From Chitinophagaceae bacterium UBA4407 (lineage in GTDB: Bacteria > Bacteroidota > Bacteroidia > Chitinophagales > Chitinophagaceae): 64,000 nt of DNA. A model generated the notes under the pieces. It was not told the DNA's origin, made no database searches, and was given only the letters and a program-made list of their open reading frames with translations. Below are positions 58,745 through 64,000 of this stretch, in pieces. The stretch is taken from contig DGQT01000050.1 in the NCBI GenBank assembly GCA_002390845.1, positions 62,001-126,000 on the forward strand. Direction: 5' to 3'. The position numbers were made by a program, and so were the translations under genes. Numbering within the stretch: the first letter of the stretch is position 1; each line of letters opens with the position of its first letter.

Positions 58745-59197
58745 CTAAACGTACTGGTCGCGGTATGACTTTATTTCGTCATGGGCTTCTTTTAGTTCAT
58801 CTTTTTGGTCTAAAAGCATTTCCGCAATGTAGGCTGGTACTTCTTCTTTTAAAGCATCTGTGTAAGCCTTTTGTGCGGCGTCTTCTCCAAACTCGCAGTT
58901 TGATAATACGGTGTGCCTGTCATGACCTGTAAAAATTGCCTTAACATCCATCCATGCTCTGTAAATTTTGCCTCCTGTGGTGGTTCCGCTTTCAATGCTA
59001 CCGCCATAAGTTTGCACTTCATTACCCAGTTCGTTCTTTAAACGCCTGCTTTGGTCGATGTACTCTGTAAATAACGGTTTTAAATCATCGTCTTCGTGTT
59101 TCAGTTCTGCCAAAGCACGTTCGTAACCGGTAATACGATCATTGTGAATCATTACCAGGTCATTCAAAATTTCAATTACTGAATTTGGTGTTTTCAT
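58745..59197 (-). CDS. DUF2383/PA2169-family four-helix-bundle protein
   Basis: A 150-residue protein from ATG 59197 (MKTPNSVIEILNDLVMIHNDRITGYERAL); the longer frame to 59293 is upstream leader. Phrases KAIFTGHDRHTVLSNCEFGEDAAQKAYTDALKEE and YIAEMLLDQKDELKEAHDEIKSYRDQ are typical of the ferritin-like PA2169/DUF2383 family, with Glu/His residues in the helices that could bind metal (LIND-x-HNDR, E-x6-Y). The role is unknown; members often appear with stress-response genes. It lies between two repeat arms and has a strong terminator. Confidence 0.87.
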   Translation of the reverse strand: MKTPNSVIEILNDLVMIHNDRITGYERALAELKHEDDDLKPLFTEYIDQSRRLKNELGNEVQTYGGSIESGTTTGGKIYRAWMDVKAIFTGHDRHTVLSNCEFGEDAAQKAYTDALKEEVPAYIAEMLLDQKDELKEAHDEIKSYRDQYV

Positions 59198-59324
59198 AAT
59201 AATAAATTTAAAACCTAACCTATAAAAATGCGTGCCACAATTTGGCTGGAATTTTTTTAAATCTTTAATTAAAAAAATGATCCCATAAAACATTGCACTG
59301 CCGGGGTAAATAAAATAATTTTAT

Positions 59325-59465
59325 AATCCGGGGTGCCTCATTACTATGAGGCATTTCTTGCGTCGCACTCTTGTTCGGTTGGATTATAAATTGAGCTTTT
59401 ATCTGAGCGTAAATTGTAGCGGAGGTTGTTGTTTAGGCGGCTAACAGCGGCGGTTTGCATTAAAC
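59325..59465 (+). repeat. Dispersed repeat arm, type I core, plus orientation
   Basis: ATCCGGGGTGCCTCATT with an internal hairpin (TGCCTCAT/ATGAGGCA), core TTGCGTCGCACTCTTGTTC at 59358-59376, GGTTGGATTATAAATTGAGC, TTTTATCTGAGCG, TGTAGCGGAGGTTGTTG, GCTAACAGCGGCGG. Near-identical tail to the copy at 58466. It takes up most of the 327-bp gap between the two minus-strand genes. Confidence 0.88.
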
Positions 59466-59524
59466 CCAAGTTATCTGTTGTTGTGTATCTTGAAAATGCT
59501 GAAGCTGTTACTTGCTAAATGTAT

Positions 59525-59959
59525 TTAGAAGTTTTGTAAGCCAAGAAGGTCTTTCTTTTGTTCTGGTTCTTCATATCCAAATCTAACCTTTGCACTTTCT
59601 TTTTCCAAAGCGGTTAAAACGGCGTCAGTTTTAGGATATTCTGAAGGCTTGAATGCTTCTCTGATTTCGTTATAATGGTCGATAAAAAATTGGCTTAATT
59701 CTTTAAAATATACAGGAGCATCTTTAGAATAATGTTTTTTTTAAATAAAAAAATTCACTGGGTTCATACCATACCAACCTTGCCATCCTGGAAGATTTGT
59801 AATGGACAAATCAATGAAGCGTTTTCCATCTGGGTCCCCTGCAATACGAACATAGAAGCCTTCATGTTGATAAGTTACGAAACGAAGATGTTTGTTGTCC
59901 TCTACCAGGATAAACCCTTTACCTAATAAGAAGTCTACAAAATTTGAAATATTATCCAT
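59525..59959 (-). pseudogene. Unknown small protein gene interrupted by an in-frame TAA
   Basis: From ATG 59959 the frame reads 72 residues (MDNISNFVDFLLGKGFILVE ... GMNPVNFFI) to TAA at 59741-59743. Translating on in the same frame gives 71 more sense codons (KKHYSKDAPVYFKELSQFFI ... DLLGLQNF) before the next stop at 59525-59527. The downstream part has protein-like composition, so this is probably one gene of about 144 codons broken by a nonsense change in an A/T-rich run. Sequencing error in the homopolymers (seven T, eight A on the minus strand) or real decay are both possible. No family is recognised; no signal peptide. GWQGWYGMNP may be a conserved core. Confidence 0.7.
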
Positions 59960-60134
59960 TGTTTACAATAATAAAGAGTTGACCGAAAAGATTTATCCAA
60001 CTAAAATTGGGTGTATGTATTTATGAATAGCCCCAACTTAAAAATATACGAAAGTTAGCAATAAATTTTTCGTGTATCCATCCAAAAAGCCTATAGTTAC
60101 AAAACTCCATTTTCTACGCTCCGGTAAAGCTGCA

Positions 60135-60205
60135 TATACAATCCGAACGTACAAGTGAGTGACACAACAGAAGCAACATACTTTTTCTTCTGCCGGGTTA
60201 AAAAA
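60135..60205 (-). repeat. Dispersed repeat arm, type II core, minus orientation
   Basis: ATCCGAAC, type II core GTACAAGTGAGTGACACAA at 60149-60167, CAGAAGCAAC and outer end TGCCGGGTTAAAAAAAT just before the tricorn-like gene. Confidence 0.88.
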
Positions 60206-60250
60206 ATATTTCTTTATATTTAAAACTCTTATCATTTCAAAAACAACCAT

Positions 60251-63200
60251 ATGTATAAACTGTTGATTCTTTTTTTATGTGCAGGTATTGGTGCATCTGC
60301 CCAGGAAACATTAATGCTTCGCTCTCCCTCTGTTAGTAATAGTAAAATCGCATTTGCTTATGGCGGCGATGTGTGGGTTGCAGACCGCGATGGCACTCAT
60401 CCGTTGCGGCTTACGGTTAACCCCGGTGTGGAAGCGAATCCCCAACTTTCACCAGATGGAAAGTGGATAGCATTTACCGCCAACTATGATGGTAACGGCG
60501 ATGTATATATTATTCCAACATCTGGCGGCTCACCAAAAAGGTTAACCTTTCACCCGGGGGATGATCTTGTGCGCGGCTGGGATGGAAATGATAAAATTAT
60601 TTTTGCGTCAACAAGGCAGGTGCCGCTTTCGTTGATGATGCAGTTGTTTGAAGTGAACGTGAATACAAGCCTTGAACAAATGATGCCAATGCCCGAAGCA
60701 AGCCAGGGCAGTGTTTCACCTGATGGAAAATTTACAGCATATATACGTTCGCTGGATGTAAATGACTGGGCATCGTTCAGGTTATATCGTGGTGGTGATA
60801 TGACTCGCATCTGGATTTTCAATAACCAAACACAAGATGTGGAAGAAATTCCTGCGGCCAATTCAAACAGCCTGATGCCGGTGTGGACAGATAATAACAC
60901 GATTTATTTTCTAAGCGACCGCGATAATCATTATATGAATGTTTATAAATACAGCGTAGAATCAAAGACTGTAGCGCAGGTCACAAGCTTTAAAGATTTT
61001 GATGTAAAAACATTATTTGCAAATGGTAATGATCTTGCATTTGAGCAGGCTGGAAAAATATTTTTACTGAATGCAGCAAGCGGTGTGCAAACGCATGTGC
61101 CTGTAAACATTCAGGAAGATATGGCCACAAAGCGCCCCTATTTTGCAGATGCAGATGGTAACATTTACAACGTGAATATTTCACCAACAGGTGTAAGAGC
61201 TGTAATGGAAATACGCGGCGAAATATTTACTGTGCCTGTAGATAAAGGTGATGTTAGGAATATTACCAACACCACAGCTTCCAATGAACGTGACCCTTCA
61301 TGGAGCCCTGATGGTAAATGGATTGCCTACTTCAGTGATGAAAGCGGTGAATATGCTTTGAAACTACGCGATCAGAAAGGAGAGAAGGATGCAGTAACAA
61401 TAAAGCTTGACAGCATTGGTTTTTATTATCATCCTGTATGGAGCCCCGATAACAAAAAAATTGCATATACCGACAAACAAAGAAAATTATACGTTGTTGA
61501 TATTACGGATAAAAAACCGGTTGAAATTGATAAAGACTGGTACACTCCGGGAGTGCCGCAGATAAATTGTGCATGGTCTTCTGACTCAAAATGGATTACT
61601 TATAACAACCGTGTAGACAATCATTATGGCGCAATTTTTTTATATGATGTGGTGAATAATAAAAAGCACCAGTTGACCGATGCCATGAGCGAGGCAAATT
61701 ATCCCGTATTTAGTAAAGATGGCAAATACATTTTCTTTACGGCGAGTACAAACTTTGGTCCAGCAGAAGCCTGGCTAGACCTGAGCAGCAACGAGCATGA
61801 AGTAAGAAGCAATATTTATGCGATTGTTTTATCAAAAAAGAACCCTTCAATACTGCAACCAAAAAGCGATGAAGAAACTGAAGCCGCCCCAGAAGAAAAA
61901 CCCGTAGTCGCAAATGCTGATAAGAAAAGCAAGAAAGATAAAAATGCAAAAGCAACAACTGAGGATACCACTAAGAAGAATGATCTTGTAATTGATCTGG
62001 ATCATATTCAGCAGCGTATTGAAGCATTACCAGTACCTGCAAAAAATATTTACCTGCTCAATGCAAATGTTGAAGGACAGTTGTATTACTTAACCTTAGA
62101 TTATCGTGCACTAACTGCTACATTAAACAGCTACGATATTGATAAAAGGAAATCAGATGTAGTAATGAGTGGTATCTATTCGTACACGGTAAGCAGCGAC
62201 GGTAAAAAATTATTGTACGGAGCCAATGGCGCTTATGGTATCGTTGCCACAGGCGGCAAACCCAATTTAGGCGATGGTGCACTAAATACTGCTGCAATAA
62301 AAGTATTTGTTGATCCCGAAAAAGAATGGACGCAAATGTATAATGAGGCCTGGAGGTTGGAGCGAGATTTTCTTTATGTAAAAAATGCGAATGGTGCCAA
62401 CCTTGAAGCACTGAAAAAAAAGTATGCAGTGTTCCTTCCATACCTCGCACACAGAAGCGATCTGGATTACCTGTTCAGAAATATGCTGGGCGAATTGGTG
62501 CTCGGTCATGTGTTTGTGGGTGGTGGTGATTTTCCCAAAACAAAAAATGTAAGTGTAGGCTTGCTTGGTGCCGATTATGAAATTGCAAATGGATATTACC
62601 GTTTCAAAAAAATATATTCAGGGCTTAACTGGAACCCGGATCTTGTAGCCCCGCTTACACAGCCTGGTATTGATGTAAAGCAGGGCCAGTATTTAGTTGC
62701 AATAAATGGTGTGCCGCTAACAGCAGCAACAAATATCTACAGCCTGTTTCAAAATACTGCCGGCAAGCAAATTAAAATTTCAGTAAATGATTCAGCTTCG
62801 CTAAAAGGCGCAAAAGATTTTATTGTAGTGCCATCTCAAAGTGAACGCGGTTTACGAACTATGGATTGGGTAGAGACGAACCGAAAAATTGTTGACTCTT
62901 TAAGCGGCGGCAGAATTGCTTATGTGTACCTGCCAAATACCACTACAGACGGATATGATTTCTTTAACCGCTATTTCTTTTCGCAGTTAAATAAAGATGC
63001 AGTGATAGCTGACGACCGCAACAATATGGGTGGCTCTGCTGCCGATTATATTGTTGATTTTCTTGCTCGCAAAACGGTGATGTATTCCAATCAGCGCGAC
63101 AATAAACCATTCTCTATTCCCAATGCCGTTATCAATGGGCCAAAAATTATGCTCACCAATTCGCATGCACTTTCCGGCGGAGACCTCATGCCATATATGT

Positions 63201-63514
63201 TTCGTGCAAAAGGCGTTGGCAAACTCGTTGGCACCACCACATTCGGCATACTCGTAGGAAATTCACTCGGCCACCAGTTAATGGATGGAGCATTCATCTC
63301 GTCTCCAAACATTGGCATCTTTGGCACCGAAGGCAAATGGATCATTGAACAGGAAGGCGTAGCGCCGGATGTGGCCATAGAAAATTATCCAAAAGATTTA
63401 ATTAAAGGCCGCGATGCGCAATTAGAAAAAGCGATACAATTAATCATGAAAGATTTGCCGCCGCATAAAGAATTGCAGCAGCCTGCCGATCCCATTCGTG
63501 TAGCGGATTATTAG
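60251..63514 (+). CDS. Tricorn-like S41 peptidase with propeller, PDZ and protease domains
   Basis: A 1087-residue exported protein (signal MYKLLILFLCAGIGASAQ). Residues about 25-540 are two beta-propellers with many TolB/WD40-like blades (LSPDGKWIAFTANYDGNGDVY, WSPDGKWIAYFSDESGEY). A charged linker rich in Lys/Glu (about 540-590) leads to the tricorn core and a PDZ domain (about 765-855). The S41 domain has GELVLGHVFVGGGD with His753, DDRNNMGGSAADY, the candidate nucleophile Ser975 in SHALSGGDLM, and WIIEQEGVAPD near Glu1033. Tricorn proteases degrade peptides. Gly replaces the Ser that precedes the His in archaeal tricorn. A single-gene unit. Confidence 0.88.
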   Translation: MYKLLILFLCAGIGASAQETLMLRSPSVSNSKIAFAYGGDVWVADRDGTHPLRLTVNPGVEANPQLSPDGKWIAFTANYDGNGDVYIIPTSGGSPKRLTFHPGDDLVRGWDGNDKIIFASTRQVPLSLMMQLFEVNVNTSLEQMMPMPEASQGSVSPDGKFTAYIRSLDVNDWASFRLYRGGDMTRIWIFNNQTQDVEEIPAANSNSLMPVWTDNNTIYFLSDRDNHYMNVYKYSVESKTVAQVTSFKDFDVKTLFANGNDLAFEQAGKIFLLNAASGVQTHVPVNIQEDMATKRPYFADADGNIYNVNISPTGVRAVMEIRGEIFTVPVDKGDVRNITNTTASNERDPSWSPDGKWIAYFSDESGEYALKLRDQKGEKDAVTIKLDSIGFYYHPVWSPDNKKIAYTDKQRKLYVVDITDKKPVEIDKDWYTPGVPQINCAWSSDSKWITYNNRVDNHYGAIFLYDVVNNKKHQLTDAMSEANYPVFSKDGKYIFFTASTNFGPAEAWLDLSSNEHEVRSNIYAIVLSKKNPSILQPKSDEETEAAPEEKPVVANADKKSKKDKNAKATTEDTTKKNDLVIDLDHIQQRIEALPVPAKNIYLLNANVEGQLYYLTLDYRALTATLNSYDIDKRKSDVVMSGIYSYTVSSDGKKLLYGANGAYGIVATGGKPNLGDGALNTAAIKVFVDPEKEWTQMYNEAWRLERDFLYVKNANGANLEALKKKYAVFLPYLAHRSDLDYLFRNMLGELVLGHVFVGGGDFPKTKNVSVGLLGADYEIANGYYRFKKIYSGLNWNPDLVAPLTQPGIDVKQGQYLVAINGVPLTAATNIYSLFQNTAGKQIKISVNDSASLKGAKDFIVVPSQSERGLRTMDWVETNRKIVDSLSGGRIAYVYLPNTTTDGYDFFNRYFFSQLNKDAVIADDRNNMGGSAADYIVDFLARKTVMYSNQRDNKPFSIPNAVINGPKIMLTNSHALSGGDLMPYMFRAKGVGKLVGTTTFGILVGNSLGHQLMDGAFISSPNIGIFGTEGKWIIEQEGVAPDVAIENYPKDLIKGRDAQLEKAIQLIMKDLPPHKELQQPADPIRVADY

Positions 63515-63615
63515 AATATAAATCTTTTTTTTTTGATGCCATCTGCATTGCAGGTGGCATCTTCGTTGTGTCACTCACTTGTACGTTTTGTTCTTTATTG
63601 AGCTTTTACCGACTA
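63515..63615 (+). repeat. Dispersed repeat arm, type II core, plus orientation, with its own hairpin
   Basis: A T-run at 63524-63533, then GATGCCATCTGC/GCAGGTGGCATC (63535-63561, stem with one wobble/mismatch), core TTGTGTCACTCACTTGTAC at 63566-63584, GTTTTGTTCTTTATTGAGC. The stem may double as the terminator of the tricorn-like gene. Confidence 0.85.
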
Positions 63616-63646
63616 GTAGATTGAAGCTCAGATTGTGGCGAGGATA

Positions 63647-63684
63647 GGATGCCTAAGAATATTTTCAAATATTCTTAGGCATCC
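63647..63684. repeat. Perfect 18-bp inverted repeat
   Basis: GGATGCCTAAGAATATTT (63647-63664) and AAATATTCTTAGGCATCC (63667-63684) are exactly complementary with two bases between. It lies in the 370-bp gap before the last gene and is neither arm nor core of the dispersed repeat. It has no T-tail on either strand. Confidence 0.85.
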
Positions 63685-63884
63685 ACCGAACACCCACCCG
63701 GGTATTCTCAATTTTATACGCGGACACTTAACAAGGCTGATAGTAGCATATACCGGTAAAATAAAATGTAAAGGTTAAAATATTTTTATAATTTACTATG
63801 CCGTCACCGGGTAAGCTAAAATTTATACAACATGGTAAAAGAGGCAATACCGCAACGGCGATTTTTAAAGCAAAACTTTTAAAT

Positions 63885-64000
63885 ATGAAAGCAAAAGCTG
63901 CAATAGTATTATCTGTATTCGTTTTGCAGCTCCTTGCGTTAAATGTATATCCGAAAAACAGCGCCATTGACTCACTGCAAAAAGCTTTACAAATACAAAA
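63885..64000 (+). CDS. Exported protein, N-terminal fragment (cut by window edge)
   Basis: From ATG 63885 there are 38 codons to the window end: a signal peptide (MKAKAAIVLSVFVLQLLALNVY) followed by NSAIDSLQKALQIQ. The latter resembles the start of a tetratricopeptide repeat in TPR sensor kinases or related Bacteroidota proteins, but the fragment is too short to decide. The ATG is 201 bp after the 18-bp inverted repeat. Confidence 0.55.
   Translation, partial: MKAKAAIVLSVFVLQLLALNVYPKNSAIDSLQKALQIQ

Noticed and set aside
2177..63615. DNA-uptake signal or Chi-like sequence for the 19-bp core
   Set aside because: Uptake and Chi words are shorter, occur within genes too and lack the conserved flanks and pairing seen here.
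2177..63615. CRISPR array
   Set aside because: Copies are kilobases apart, in both orientations, with no uniform spacers and no cas genes.
63728..63967. 79-codon minus-strand frame near the right edge
   Set aside because: It covers the leader and signal peptide of the plus-strand gene at 63885 and has no recognisable content.
1..64000. tRNA, rRNA or other structured RNA genes
   Set aside because: I scanned the gaps for T-loop-like GGTTCGAATCC patterns and rRNA words and saw none; a covariance-model search would be needed to exclude small RNAs.

Overview
The window is a chromosomal segment of a Bacteroidota bacterium, most likely a member of the Chitinophagaceae or a close relative. This rests on a SusC/RagA-type TonB-dependent receptor, a lipoprotein TamL next to TamB, a protein with a type IX secretion sorting domain, a DUF1080 protein, promoters of the TTTG-N19-TAnnTTTG class, and the infA-rpmJ-rpsM-rpsK-rpsD-rpoA-rplQ cluster with the long L17 tail usual in this phylum. 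The DNA is AT-leaning. I saw no tRNA, rRNA, CRISPR array or complete insertion sequence.

Layout. 1-5.5 kb: 5' part of a susC-like receptor (minus strand), a DUF1080 protein, an AI-2E-family transporter and a YtxH / YqjE-like / YqjK-like envelope-stress trio. 5.8-13.4 kb: a TamB protein and its TamL partner. 13.6-20.5 kb (minus strand): heptose-7-phosphate kinase, amino acid permease, OmpH/Skp-like protein, SH3 protein, BON lipoprotein and an ABC-F ATPase. 20.6-23.2 kb: an accessory island with a zinc-finger-like protein, a ParDE toxin-antitoxin pair and an unknown protein, bounded by 39-bp inverted repeats. 23.3-26.6 kb: a small unknown protein and a large HExxH metalloprotease/propeller/barrel protein. 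27-31 kb: the alpha ribosomal protein/RNA polymerase cluster. 31-36 kb: carA, yigZ, ribD, prmC, exbD, exbB. 36.7-44 kb: M61 peptidase, S74/T9SS surface protein, TPR histidine kinase, histone-H1-like protein and a small unknown. 44.3-49.2 kb: a second TamB-like giant. 49.4-52.2 kb: an acetyltransferase, then a BioF-like/HAD/DUF1572 operon. 52.4-58.4 kb: gamma-glutamyltransferase, a serine beta-lactamase-fold hydrolase and an ECF sigma / anti-sigma / outer-membrane-protein operon. 58.7-60 kb: a DUF2383 protein and a gene broken by an in-frame stop. 60.3-63.5 kb: a tricorn-like S41 protease. At the right edge a secreted protein starts.

The most striking feature is not a gene. About 30 copies of a dispersed repeat occupy almost every gap between transcription units. 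An arm runs from a T-run and a G(A/T)(A/G)CC(C/G)GGC end, through a spacer, to a 19-bp core TTGCGTCGCACACTTGTAC or its variant TTGTGTCACTCACTTGTAC; in a third version the core is replaced by a separate stem-loop module. Where two arms are close together they always face each other with the T-runs outward, so the unit looks like a palindromic composite with a variable centre. In several places the centre holds whole genes (acetyltransferase, beta-lactamase-like hydrolase, the ParDE island), which suggests, by inference only, that this element family collects or delimits accessory genes.

Functionally the window is rich in envelope biogenesis: two TamB proteins, TamL, OmpH/Skp, ExbB/ExbD, BON and SH3 proteins, SusC, a T9SS substrate and several exported peptidases. 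These sit beside housekeeping translation, transcription, pyrimidine/arginine and riboflavin genes.
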